A DNA stretch of 64,000 nt, from positions 62,001 to 126,000 of the forward strand of contig QZCP01000056.1 of assembly GCA_003956705.1 (NCBI GenBank), written 5' to 3'. Source of the stretch: Brevipalpus yothersi. Lineage: Eukaryota; Arthropoda; Arachnida; Trombidiformes; Tenuipalpidae. The notes under the pieces were generated by a model, which ran no database searches, was not told the DNA's origin, and saw only the letters and a program-made list of their open reading frames with translations. Within the stretch, counting starts at the first letter, position 1. The number at the start of each line of letters is the position of its first letter. Position numbers and translations under genes: made by a program. Positions 46,992-59,848 of this stretch are shown here, in pieces.

Positions 46992-48422
46992 ATGGACTGG
47001 AAATGGAACACAGTTGCTCTGTGTTCAATATGTAATATGATTAATTCGGCTGATCGTATTATCATGCCGATAGTCATAGTTTCTATGACTGATAAATATG
47101 AATGGGATCTCCATCAACAGGGATGGATTCTTAGTTCCTTCGCCTTTGGTTATATTGCTAGTCAAGTAAGTTGATGAAGAGAATGATGTTAAATTTTTCT
47201 TATTGTATTTTTCTTATTGTATTTTCCTTTTTTTTATTGTAAAGCTTATTGGTGTAAAAGCTTCTAAAAAGTATGGGAACAAACGGGTTCTGGCTTTTGC
47301 AGTACTCGCATGGTCATTAGCGACGATTATCACACCAATCATCTCATCTCATCTATATCTCTTAATTTTCTGTAGAATATTGATAGGACTCGGCGATGGG
47401 CTAGGTAAGACTTCTCTCCCAATCGATGATGTCGAATACATTCTCAATCTTTCCATCTCTATCTTATTAGGTTTGCCGACGATATTCGCGATCTTTTCTC
47501 AGCGTATACCAATTCAACGTAGATCTTCAGCATTCGTATATTTAATCGCTGCAGGACACTTTGGTCAAACAATGTCTGCCTTAATTTGCCCACATCTCGA
47601 GTGGGAATTAGCTTTTTATCTTTTTGGTGGTCTCGGCCTTGCTTGGTTGCTACTTTGGCTGGGAACTTTTAAAGAGGATTATGTGAATACCTCCACTCAA
47701 GACGATGAGTTACCTTTAGTTGAGTTCCCAGATAAATCAAGACAACTAAGATGGACCAAATTCCTTTGGTCTTGGCCTCTTTGGGCGATATATATAGCTC
47801 ATTTTTCCATGAACTGGTCGAATTATATAATAATGCAGTGGTTACCTACTTATTTTGTACGATATCTTGAAGCTTCAAAAGAAGCTGTTAGTTTAACAGC
47901 AGTGCCTTACATTGTTAACTCATTATGTGAACTAGGTAAGTTCATAATTCTACTTCAGAGTCAGTCAAACTAACTGATTTATTGTTCTTATAATCTACAA
48001 CAGCTGTGGCACGCTCCGCTGAATGGCTCTCTGCTCGTAATTGGCCACTTTTATCAGTTCGAAAATTAATGACGTTCATTGGTCTGGTTGGGCCAGCAAT
48101 TTTTCTCATATTATTTAGTATAGTGAATAGCCTCACATTCGCTGTGATATTCGTCTCCATTGCCATGGGACTGTGTGCCTTCAATTCCGCTGGTCATTTA
48201 AGTAATCATACTGATGTGGTACCGAATCATGCTAGCATAACATTCGCCATATCAAACACTATATCCACCATTCCCGGCATCCTATGTGGACCTGTGACGG
48301 CTGAGTTAGTAACCGAGTCTCATGGCCGATGGCTTCCAGTTTTCGTGATTGCAGCTGGAGTAAATTGTGTTGGTGCTGTGATCTATGCGAGTCAAAGTAC
48401 AGTTTCACCAGTTTATCAATAG
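46992..48422 (+). CDS. SLC17-family anion/nucleotide transporter, SLC17A9-like
   Basis: Major-facilitator membrane transporter. Exons 46992-47165, 47245-47404, 47471-47935 and 48004-48422 join in frame to 405 aa. The N-terminal half has ADRIIMPIVIVSM, then GWILSSFAFGYIASQ, typical of SLC17. A loop with KRVLAFAVLAWSL and the helix-4 region GLGDGLGLPTIFA follow. The C-terminal half has the VRKLM motif, NHTDVVPNHAS and ISNTISTIPGI, the SLC17 signature ahead of the last two helices. Overall it looks closest to SLC17A9 (vesicular nucleotide transporter), with 10-12 helices. Substrate is not proven by sequence. The 66-bp intron 2 is a multiple of three without a stop codon. Tail to tail with RIC1, 338 bp apart. 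Confidence 0.8.
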
Positions 48423-48760
48423 ACTTCTCTCTCTCCTATTGTGTAGGACGAATATCTCTCCATCCAATCTCGCTCAATCTCACCCTAGAGCAGCACCAAA
48501 TCCTGAATCCCTCTCAAAACATTTGTTTCTATTTATATGTTGAAGATGAAATTATTATTTTCACCTAGCCGCTCTCCAACTTATAAGATAAACCAATTTT
48601 CCAATATAACTATTTGATCTTCAATTTTTTTTGACTCGATTGAATCACAAAATCACAGGAAGTCAATTTTTAGTAACAATCAAAAAGAATTCGAATAGAT
48701 ACTTGAATGTATTTGTCGATCTCAAGCTCTTTGAACAAAATAGTTGAGATTATGTAAAAA
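48423..48760. other. convergent 3' region
   Basis: 338 bp between the stops of the SLC17-like gene and RIC1. Both 3' UTRs must lie here. No further gene is present. Confidence 0.5.
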
Positions 48761-51700
48761 TTAGATCGCGCTAGTCTTGTGATTGTTATCTTGGGTATCA
48801 GAATGAATACCATTCTCTAGCTTATCTGATGGATCGATTGCGCTCAAAAATCTTTGTAACTCTTTAGCAAGCTGCCATCGACGCTCTTTCTTTACACTCT
48901 CTAAAAGTTTGGTGGCATATTGCTTACTCAATGAACCCTTTTCTAGATTTTGCAATATAATTATGAACGATGCAGCCGTTTCAAGACGCTTCTCGTCCAT
49001 ACATCGTTGGAACAAATCTTTTGGCGGACCTACTATGGCGAATAAATGAGGCCACAAGGCAAGCTCAGTCTTACGAGCACAGTGCACCACTGTTTCCAAA
49101 AAGAAGGGAAATTCTCGGATAAAATCTACCACACGCGGTAACAGAGCGTCAGGAATTGGTTGCGATGAGGTAGCTTCTTCCTCCAGCACTTCGTGCAATA
49201 AAAGTTCCAAGGAGTGTGGAAAATATGGAAGATTGGAACAAGAATTGGCTATCTCCCATGCCTGCAAGCCCAAGCTGTTTGAGTAGAGAGAAAACGAACA
49301 ATAATCAATCATTTTTGTCATACAATCCAAAAATGGTAAACAAAGAGGATAATTATAATTGGGTAAGATAGAGGAGGTTTAAAAAACTTGATTGGCTTAC
49401 TTTTGTCTGAGGAGACCTCGAAGAATGTGGTGTAAATACACTTGACTTGTTCTTAAAACAACACAAAAAGGTAAATTGATTGGACGAGATTTTCCAACGA
49501 AAATGGTATCATTTTCAGCACCTAAGACAACAGCGTCACTGAAAAGCACAGCTGAAAAACAAGAGAAAAACCAATTGTTCAAGGAGATCTTCGAAATCAT
49601 AGTATAGACTTACCTAATGGGTAAATATGAGTATTTATAGGTAACATTATTCTCTTCGACATGAAATTATGAGCTCGAGATGAAGAGAAATTCTTTTCAT
49701 CTTGAGAAGGGAATAGAGGCAGCCAAACGCCCATACCACTGCTACCACAAGATAGCCATAAAGCATTGGTTAAATGAGGTCTCTCATCCTGACCATAGGA
49801 TGGCTTTGGAATCCAAACATTCTCTACGTGAGAAGCCAGTATGGCAACCACTTTGTACGGTACAGTAGATTCATCAGACTTTACGGTACTTGTGATACTG
49901 ATAGAGTCTTCTCCTTTGTGATTATTGGGATAAGGACTTTCATCACCAGAAATACGACCATTTCCACTGGCACCTCCAATGCTGAAAGTAGCATGACCTG
50001 GACCTCCACTGGCATAACCGCTACTGTGACCATCACTGAGACCATTCGTCATCGTTGTATTGCTATCGAAAGAAGCTCCGGAAATAGAGTGAGAATTTGA
50101 CGATGCTCGCTCTAGAAGTAGAAGTTTTCCACGATCATTCAACAAAATAGAACTCTCCTTGGGTTTCACGAGCGGTTCATTATGAAGATCTGATAAAACG
50201 ATGGATATTAGACACTCTGGGTGAAAATTTAAATTTTGCACTACTATTTCATGTAATCGGCGAATTTTGAGAATTGTTGAGGATGAAGAGGAAGAGGAAT
50301 AAGACATCGAGGCGGATAAACCTGATGCCACGGAATTAGAGGGAACGATCGAGGCGCTCGAATTTTTACGATGATTGTGATTTTGATGCTGAAATTGGAG
50401 AGAGTGAAATGATGAAGAAGAATTGGAGCGGTGGTGAACATGATTGAGATGAGAATGTTGCTGGTTCAAATCAAAGGCATACAAGTGAAACGAACCATCT
50501 ATCAAAAGGAGAAGTAAGTGATTTTCCAATATCGACATTTGAAGAACATCTGCTGGCACTTTAACAAATTTCAAATGTTGATTATCCAATTTCTCTTTCT
50601 GTGGATAAGCTCGAATTTCGGAGGTTCCAGTGACCAAATTATAGCAACTCATCACAATGTGATCATTCCACCATAAAAGTCCACCTCTAACTTCAAAATC
50701 TTTCTCTTGACTTTCGTTACCGAATAGCTTCCATTTTCGATTCACTAGATTATAATGAGCAAATCCATTTGTACCCGCAATGGCTATCGAGCTACCTTTA
50801 CCATCAATCGCCACCAGCCTGATTGGCCAGTTATTAGCCAAGTATGATACTGGCATCTGGATAATGATCCATTGATGATTACCGATTTCTAAAGGTTGAT
50901 GTTCCCAGGCTACGGATGAGTTGGAATTTGTTGAAGGCATATTGTCCATTGGTCGATCTTTTTCTGAAAACCCATTTATTTCGAGCTCAGGTGAAGAGAC
51001 AGCTCCAACACCCAAGTATAAACGGTCTTCAGAAATGAGAAGAACATCTTCTCCACCAGAACAGGTTGATGACGGATTGCAGGCAAGAACACTTTTGGCC
51101 ATACTCAATTGACTAACGGAATCATAACGATCACTTTCCTCACTTTTTGTAGACATCCATAACTGGTAACCTTCACATCCCCAGGCAAGAACGCCGAAAT
51201 GATTATTATTAATTGATTTTGAGCTGTCAAGAAGACCATAATCCCAAGAAAGAGAACATGTGAGAAGAGCACCAAAAACAGTCCATAAGGCAAAACCTCC
51301 TTTTTCCCAACAGGTAGCGATCACATTTGAATCAGGAGACCATTGAATGCAGTTCATGCTACCAGCAGTTGACGAAGCGTTCGGAAATGAACTCGGTGAA
51401 AGAATAAGACGATGGCTGATAAGAACACTGGAATTGTTTTCATCTATACAACATATGACACCTTCAGAGCTCCGTAAGCCGAAGGCAAGAAGTTGATGCT
51501 TATGATTAATGGCTGTACAAACACAAATATCCGTATCTGGCACAAAACGCAGCCGATAAGGCCGATATTTGTGTCCAGTTTCGGTGTCATGTTCGGAAAA
51601 AAGTGGTAAAAAACCACCCTTGCCATTAGTGAAAACAATAGAAAAACCCCCTATCATCGCAGAGTATTTTATATCTACGATATTATAATCAAACTCTGAG

Positions 51701-52714
51701 CTAGACCCTCCACCAGTGGAGTTCAATGATGCGGTGGATGACAATGAGGACTGTGAAGATGAGCATGGCAACATATCACTTTGTTTGAAATTGAAACTGT
51801 AATCTAATGTACCATCCCAATTGACACCTATTACTTCCGATCCTTTGGTACATACAACCACCGCCTCCTCAGCAGACATGATCCTTAAGAAGAAAGAAGA
51901 AAAATATGAAAAATAAAGTTTCGCTTAATATGACCGATTAATATAATAGTTCAAAAGTTAAAGCGTTCATGCTAACCATGGAAGCAGAAAGGAAAACAAT
52001 CAGTAAGAGGGAAAAAGCCGGAAATAGTTCAAATAGCAATCACAGCGAGCACTCATGCAGGCCTAAACACAATTCTTTTTCCAAAATGTTGGAAGTGAAG
52101 CGAGAATGTACGAGGACGAATGAACCCTGATAAGTTGATAGCACTAATAAGATGATGAAATTCAACTGCTCAAATCTTGTGAAGTTTGCGTAGAACATTA
52201 TCAATTTAGGCTCGATTATAAACGTGAAAAATAAAACAATACACCTCGAATTCTCGAAATGGAATCAGCTTGCTCACCTTGAAATACCGGGATTGATTTT
52301 TGTGGAATAACTGAAAATCAAGAAGAGAGCCGGTATCTTTTCCTGGATGTAAAGTTCGGCCGATTCTCTCTTGAAACCAGCAACATTAGAATCTTCTTGA
52401 CTGAATAGCTCATCAGCGGGATCTTTCATACCAATCTTGTAAAATAATAGATAATCATCGGTTGTTTGGACTGTGATGATAGATGAATCTGGTTTCCAAT
52501 TGGCACATATATTGTAACCAAAGCTGGTGATTGACTGTTCATTGCGGGTATAGCTGACAATCTCAACCGAGGGCTTGCAGAACCAAACCCGAAGGCTGGC
52601 ATCAGTTAAAATGAGAAAAAGGTTTCTTTCACTATTGGCTTGTATGTCCAATACAGCCTCCTGATCATGTTTTTTCAGCTTGATGGTCTTTGACCAGCCA
52701 ACAGGATAGTACAT
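48761..52714 (-). CDS. RIC1: RIC1 homologue, Rab6 GEF subunit
   Basis: Partner of RGP1 in the complex that activates Rab6 at the Golgi for endosome-to-Golgi retrieval. Exons 52714-52278, 51883-49614, 49551-49401 and 49274-48761 join in frame to 1,123 aa. The start is ATG 52714 (MYYPVGW, like vertebrate MYFLSGW); only GTG lies upstream. The N-terminal two thirds show beta-propeller-like repeats (IVTYKE-type start, WSPDSNVIATCWEKGGF, WGCEGYQLW, NWPIRLVAIDGKG). The RIC1 domain has LWLSCGSSGMGVWLPLFP, KRIMLPINTHIYPL, SQVYLHHILRGLL, YFPHSLELLLHEVLEEEA and HCARKTELALW. A His/Ser-rich insert lies at about residues 620-690. The protein ends soon after the RIC1 domain, about 300 residues earlier than human RIC1. 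Confidence 0.93.
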
Positions 52715-55700
52715 AATATACACAAACTATAAATACAGTTTAACACAGAAATTCGATGTAAGAAGCAACTGTGATTGAAGAAAGGAATGAAAAGAGAATG
52801 TAGCGATTGATTTCCGATCAATCAAAATATTAATCAAGATGTCAAAATATAAACTTACTTTTTTACAGCTTCCAACACGAGGTTCAACAGACTCGGAATG
52901 GCTATGGGAAGAGGTAAGGAGATCTTGACGTCTTTTGTTCAGTCTGATAGAAAATTTTTCCTTCTTTTGGGTTTCATTATCAGTGTCATGAGAAAGAAAA
53001 AAAATTTTTTTTGTTCCGTTTTGGGTAATAGTTTCCAAAAACAAATGGAGGATAGGAAGAGAGAGAGAGAAAAGAAACGGGAATGAGTTGGGTGAATTCA
53101 AAGTCACTAATTAATTGTATTGTTTTGGTTTTGATAAAAGTTAACAACAGATTGAAAAAGTTTGCTGAGATCATCATACTCTCACTATGTTTGTGAACAA
53201 CATACCTTGAAAGTTCAGAGCATTTAAGATCACAATATTCTGGACTTTTGCTGGTATAGCAGTTATATCCACTCTGTTTTCAACTGCAATTTATGCACAA
53301 TATTTTTTGTGTATTTATAATGTGTATATATATATATTATGGTGTATAGTAGGAAAAGATGTGGCAGGGCGAAGAAAGTGATCACAAATCCGAAGGCGTG
53401 TTGATCGTTCTCTTAAGAATTTAATCCGTATAAGAGGAAGAAGGAGAAGAAGGGTGGTTGAATCAAGATTCAAAGACGAAGTAGCTTTTTTTGTTGTTTT
53501 TATCGAAGGCACCAAAATAGTATTGTTTCACGAAGAGTTTGCATCGAATCGAAAGATAATTATGGGAGAGAGAAAGAGAACGATAAATGGAGATTCAGAT
53601 TCAATTTTCCAGTGGCAAATAGATGTAGACCGCTATGGCTTATATGATGATGTATGAGATGGATATAAGTTTTCAATAATATGAATCAGTTTTTTTTGTA
53701 GTTTCATTCAGCAATAAAATTGCACTTTCATCACCACAAATCCATTTTAAATACCCACGACGATACGTAGCAATACAAGTAAAGTAACAGTGGTTGGAGA
53801 GAATCTCTCTAGTCACATTGATTAAAAATCAACATACATTTATATATATAGACTTTGAATCGACATGGAGAGAGAGAGAAAGAGCGAAAAAAAATTGCAT
53901 ACATTCGAGGTGGTTGTTGATGATGATGTTGTTGATTATGATGCGGGAAACACACATAGGGTTGATATTAAATGTGACGACTGGTCGCGTAACATCGATC
54001 TCATGATCATGATCTCCATTTGATTCCGCAACTGGTTAGCTGTAAACGGATAGTAGTATCAAAATCATGAATTATGATCATTTTGATGGGCGTGATATAT
54101 AAGATTTATATATGTATATTAAATGAACTCAATTCACTATCTCACACTCTCATACACACATACACACACTCATCAGTGTTAATAACATGTCAAGTACACA
54201 CACATTCACTGATGACCCTTACATTAATCTTCAACCAATCTTTCTCTCTCTCTCATTCTGCCTCTTTCTCCTCATGAAAAATAATCTCTCAAAAATTAAG
54301 TCCAAAAGATGCTCAACTAAATGGTATATCCACCAGTAGACACACACACACACACAGCAGACTTGAGAGCAAAGAGTAGAGAGTAATGATCTCAACTGAC
54401 CATCATCAATCGTCCCAGATCAAGTAATGGTAGGGCAAACATAAACACTATACACACTTAAAAGAAACCGGAAAATAAAAATGCAACTCTACACACACAC
54501 TTATGTATGATTGAAATTTAAACAGCACATGATCATAATCAATCTTTTAGCCCATATGGCTATGGTAACAAAAACACAATCAATTAATCAGTATCACCAC
54601 AATCCACATTCCTTCCTATCCGCACACACACACACACACAACACTGTCTAGTAGATAATATTTTGGGTAATATATTTCATAGAGAAAACAACATTTAAAA
54701 AGATGTATATACTTACAGAACCATGATGCTGCAACACTGACAAGAACTGAGTGAAAAAATCAAAGGAAAAAGAAAGAGAAAAGATGTGTCGACGTCAAAC
54801 AGCAGCAGCTCTCAGCTTGGTGTGTGAACCTGATTTACTATTGATGAGAGCGCATATTTCGGTTCCTCTCGATTCGCTACTCACTTTGCTTCTTCTCATG
54901 CTTCTGTGGAACAACTACTACTACTGATATTCGGTAAAGTACCGGTGAATTGACATTGGGAAAATTTATTGTTACTTTTTTTTTGTTGGGTACAATTTAT
55001 TTGCGTTTCTCTTTTTTCTCTAGGAATTTAAGTTGAAATATTTTTTCCACGAAAATGAAAAAGAAGTTTTTTCGCTGAAATAGATGTTTTTCGAGTGTCT
55101 CCGGCAGATGACACTACTCTGGCTGACCTGAATTTTTTTTTCGGTTCTAGATTTTGTAAAGTTATCGAAAATTCGATAAGAATATTGTTCTGAAATAAAA
55201 TTTTGATTGCTTTTGGAGTATATTCATGCTGTCATTCTCTAATCTTTGGTTTTTGTCACCGCAGAATATAGATAGAGATAGATAGAGATAAGAGTTAGCT
55301 CTCTGAACATAAAGTTCTGATAAAGATCAATTGAGATGAGGATTCATGGTAGTGAGAATTTTTGGTAAATCGATAGTTCAATTCGGGTGAATTCGATCAT
55401 GAATTTCTTCTGAGGGTAATTATCTTGCTTAGAAGGGTTTCCTGAATATTCGAACTATTCGTTATCAAATTGGGGTACAAATTTTTCATGAATTTGTCAG
55501 AACGAAGCATCCAGACCAAAAGATGAATAATATATTCATCGTTGATCCATAAATCTTATTTAAAAAGTTATTCTTACAGATGAGATGCTTGGATTACTTC
55601 GAAAGCACCTCATTAAACTTTCAATGCTTTATAATGTCATTTTATTCAAATTTTCTGAAAGAATATGAAAAATTTCATGCTAATTTGATGATCCGTAGAA

Positions 55701-55936
55701 GGATCTTGAGTCTGATCTACAGCTCTCAAATTTTGATAATTGCATAATAATTGCTCACCTCATGTATCCTGGTTTTCTCGAATGCATAATGTTACAATTT
55801 TTTATATCTTGATTTGAAGACGTTATAAGTCAAAAATCGAAAGGTAGCATCTAAAATATACTCTTCTTGTCAATCCATCTTTCTTCATCAAACTCTGTCA
55901 GCAATATTGCTCGTTTTGTGAATTCTCATCTTCATC
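52715..55936. other. intergenic, promoter side of RIC1
   Basis: About 3.2 kb with no supported coding gene. It contains short (CA)n stretches near 54340-54355 and 54622-54639 and a small TATATA run at about 53325-53337. RIC1 may have noncoding 5' exons here, but no single site can be chosen from sequence alone. Confidence 0.5.
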
Positions 55937-58900
55937 ATGAACCTAATTCTGAATATCCTACCGATCTCTGCCAGTATTTTTTTCGTTCTGATTGGACCAA
56001 CTATATTCGTGAATGGAGGCAAAGGAGGTGGAGGTGGGGGAGGTGAAATTATAATCATAAGGTAAGAGAAATTTTTTTATTGGAATGTTTTAGAGATCTA
56101 GAGATCTTATGTTCTCTTTTAGATTGTTGTCGTTGGAGTTCTAAGGGATAATCGTAATTGAAATGATGCAAACTGTAATCTTTCAAGACCTTTATGACAT
56201 TCCAGAAAGCTTTTTTAGTGCAGTTTCTAGATAATTGCGAGACTCTTTCCAAAAACTCAATCAAAAAAATTGATAAAGTATCTTAGTATTGTTCAGATTT
56301 CAATTCTCTCTCTTTAAGTAGATTGAGATCTTTCAGATTTTGAGCAAACTAACTGGTTGTACCTTTCAAAAAAAACTCAGATGATTAGTTGTGAATAGTC
56401 CAGGAGTTTAGAGATCAAGAATAAATATTCCATGAGATGGTTCGAAGTATTCTATCGGAAACAAATTCAGATTCATGATAGGATAGTTTTAGGTTAAACA
56501 GCAGACTCTGATGATTTTCAGGAATTTGGTTTTAGTTTCTTTATTCAATCTCTCAGATTTGATCGAATTGTTCTAGACCAAAGAAGCTCAGTAATGATTT
56601 TGAGAAATTTCTGAGAATCTTAGTACAATTCTTGTTTATTTTGATCCAAGAAGCTCTATATTTCATAAACTCATTTTTAGATCTGCAAAATAATGATCTT
56701 CATTTGATTGCATCAAAAATAAACCATCTCTTAACCGTTGGAGACTTTTTCAGCCTGAAAAGAAATTTGCTAGTCCTTGTTTCAGACGAGGGAAGTATGA
56801 GGTTCTTTCCAGTTTAACTAGGAATCTCAAACTTGAGATTGCTGATTTCTTCTTTGGTTCGATTGATTCAGAAGTGTTAACTGATTCTTAACGGAGTTGT
56901 TAGATTTGGCTTTTTCATTTCTACAAGTTTGGAAGACCTTCAATTTCTGAGGTAACTCGACAAATTTAATGTTTTATCGTTCTATTAAATTCACTTCCTA
57001 TAATTTAAGGATTTCAAAGCTCTCCAGTCTAAATTCGAGCTTAAAATTGAGGTGAGAACGTAAAATCATAGGGTTGGAGTATGAGAAAGTTTCAGAAATC
57101 TCTAGTTGTCTTTTGAACCATCGTTCATTTCCTAGAAATAATCTTATTTGAAATGCTGCAAAATGTATTTTCTCCCCGCTACAGTTTTTCAAAACCAAAA
57201 GAACATTTTTGACTACTTCTTCCATGGATTTTTACTGGCCTTGTTACTAAATTTTGTCCAAGAATTCGATCGAAAAAATCAATACAACATTGGAAAGAGC
57301 TTGAAAAATTCTGAAATCTTAGTGCTGTTGAGTATTGACTGATTTCTCTCTGAAAACTGACAAATTCCAAATCAAATTGGGAAATGTGCCTTGCAGTAGG
57401 CAAAATTAGTCGTAATGAGTCTGGGAACAAGGAATGTTTGACAAGATAGTATGATCGAGTATTCAGAACAATTCAGATCCATTCATGACTGGATGTTTTC
57501 AGGTTGAGTAGCACACTCTAATGATTTTGAGGGATTTGGTTCTAGTTTCTCGATTCAAACTCTCGAATATGATTCAGGTAATCTCAAAAGCTTACAAAGC
57601 CCAGAAGTTTTGTAATGTTTTTGTGGAAGTTCTAAAAATTTCTGTGTAATTTTAGTATTTTTCTGATGAAACAAACTTTGTTTTTCCTCTCACTCAAGCT
57701 TCTTTCTGATCTGTCTAATGAGGATTTTTTGGTCTTGAATTGAGGATAAAAGCTTTCTAAATTAATCTTTCCGATTTGCCACCCTCTGATGAAACAATGA
57801 ACGTTCTTCTAACTTTTCTGAGAACTTGGTTCGCTTTCTTTGCATTCAAACGAATTTTTTTGATGAATTTTTGATCATTTCATGGAAGTTTTCGAGCTTT
57901 CCTTGATTCAAAAATTTGTTGAAAGTTTCAATGTTCCTTCAATGAACTTTTCCTCCAATACACGAAAAACTGTATTCTTCGGTTAGAATCTCTTTTATGG
58001 TATCTTTAAGAACCTTCCAGATTTTTTCTAATGGACCAATTATTCTTCCCAGCGCAATGGGTATGGGCGGTGGAAGTGGCGGTGGAGGCTGGGGCGGTGG
58101 TGGAGGTGGTGGATGGGGCGGCGGAGGTGGAGGATCTTGTAAGTAAAGGTTTAAAATATCAATCTATCAATCTATTCAATTCCTTAGGCACACTAACGTG
58201 TTGCTGAGATGAGAAAATCCTAGAATTCTAAGTTTTTTAAAACTATTTGTTCCTAATAGCACCGGTAATTTATGAAAGTGGTGGTGGAGATGAGGACGGT
58301 GGTGGAAAGAAAGGTAAGATTGGTATAGAGATTTATGTCTCATAAAGGCTTTGTCTGGCTCCTATTGTTTTGTGGGTTAAAAAATAATTCTAATTCCAAT
58401 TTGCTTTGAAGTTTATCTCATCATGTATACTCTTCAGTAAACGATTGAGCCCTCTATTTCAGACAAGCTAGTTATCTATTGTTATTCTAATTCTTTGGAG
58501 ACTTCAAATTCTGTGCTTAGAATATGCATCACGAGGATTATTTCAGTCATCCAGGACTTGTCTCTATTTCATGATTTCTTAAATCCGAATTAACAAGACT
58601 TATTTATGTAACTCGGCCAGTCTCGAGAAAGATTAATTCTTATTTCACTCTCAATGAATCTGATCTAATTCTAACTATTCGAATATCAGACAGTTAGTAT
58701 CGAGTAATAATCCTGTTTATGGTTTATTAGTAGACATGAGCAGGATAATTTGATGAAACATGAACTCGACGTTCATCTTGGATTTTTTATTAGGTTTATC
58801 AGAACTTTACCTCGAATCTGGATTTTCTGATCGAAAGAACTCCAGAGCTGAATGCCTTGATCCTAAGTATTTAGCCTCCTTGAAGAATGCTTAACCAGTG

Positions 58901-59848
58901 CAGTTTTGTAATCAAACTCAAAGAAATTACATGTATGAAGTAGGGACTTTTGTATTTGAAGTTAGGCTTTTCGTAAACGTTTTGAGAAGGAATTTTGGAA
59001 TAACCTAGCACCAAAAATTCTGGAAGAATGAGAATTTCCTATCCTAATTAAGCTTTGATCTATTGGATGAGTTCCATGTAGATCTTTCTCTCCAAACTGA
59101 TTCATGGAGAGAGCAATCCAACTTCTTTTTCAGGATTCTCGTTCCGCATCACTCTTCCAGCCATTTCTTATCTCTTTTCCAAACGTTAATCATAATTGAT
59201 AATAACTTTATTTATCTATCATTCTCTACACAGGAAAGGGGAAAGGTGGTAAAGGCAAAGGTGGTGGGGGAAGCACTATTATAATTATAAGCGGTGGAGG
59301 TGGAGGTGGAGGTGGTAAGGGAGGAGGAGGCTGGGGTGGGGGTGGTGATTCCGGTGGATGGGGTGGAGGAGGAGGAGGAGGAGGTGGAGGTTGTTGCTCC
59401 ATGGGTGGAGGTCAAAGTATGGGAAACGTTCAATATATTCCAATTCCAGGTAAGTTTTGTATAGATGAGGAATCTAATTCATTCAGGCTCAAATTTCTCT
59501 GTTTCAATGGATGATGGTCTGAGATGTCTCTCAGCATTTCTCGAAAATTCGTACACTAAACGCATATTGAGCCGTATTCTTGTTCAGATACAGAGATCTA
59601 GATATTATGATAGTGAATGAGAAACGGTTATAAATAAGATGATCTCATGTTTTTAAGATGAATCAATCTCAATCTACGTTTATCTTGACTTCACAGTTCC
59701 CGTTCAAGGAGGAACGTCCGGTGGATGGGGTGGCAGTGGAGGTGGCGAAAGTCATCCTGTCAGTATGATGGGATGGGGTGCAGCAACCAATGTTCATCCT
59801 CGTCTTGTGCCTGCTCGCTCAATGTGGACTGGGACTGCTCACTATTGA
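55937..59848 (+). CDS. glycine-rich secreted protein, 210 aa
   Basis: Likely structural component of cuticle, silk or an extracellular coat. Exons 55937-56061, 58053-58138, 58260-58313, 59234-59449 and 59697-59848 join in frame at all four junctions. ATG 55937 begins a signal peptide (residues about 1-25) ending near FVNGGKG. The mature chain is dominated by Gly runs with GGGGW and GGW units, Lys-Gly clusters (KGKGGKGKG), and two isoleucine blocks (EIIIIR and STIIIIS) that could form beta strands. A Cys-Cys-Ser-Met motif lies near residue 140. The C-terminus is less repetitive and ends ARSMWTGTAHY. A poly(A) signal AATAAA is at 60162-60167. It resembles glycine-rich cuticle proteins in composition; no specific orthologue is claimed. 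Confidence 0.85.
56062..58052 (+). repeat. degenerate ~1-kb tandem duplication in intron 1
   Basis: Two diverged copies run in the same direction, about 56080-56620 and 57090-57650. Matching landmarks include the pairs GAAATGATGCAAACTGTAAT / GAAATGCTGCAAAATGTATT and CTGATGATTTTCAGGAATTT / CTAATGATTTTGAGGGATTT. The repeat period is about 1.0-1.05 kb. No open frame or mobile-element protein was recognised inside. Confidence 0.6.

Noticed and set aside
53454..53657. 67-aa plus-strand frame between RIC1 and the glycine-rich gene
   Set aside because: It opens with a non-ATG codon, and no motif or neighbouring exon supports it.
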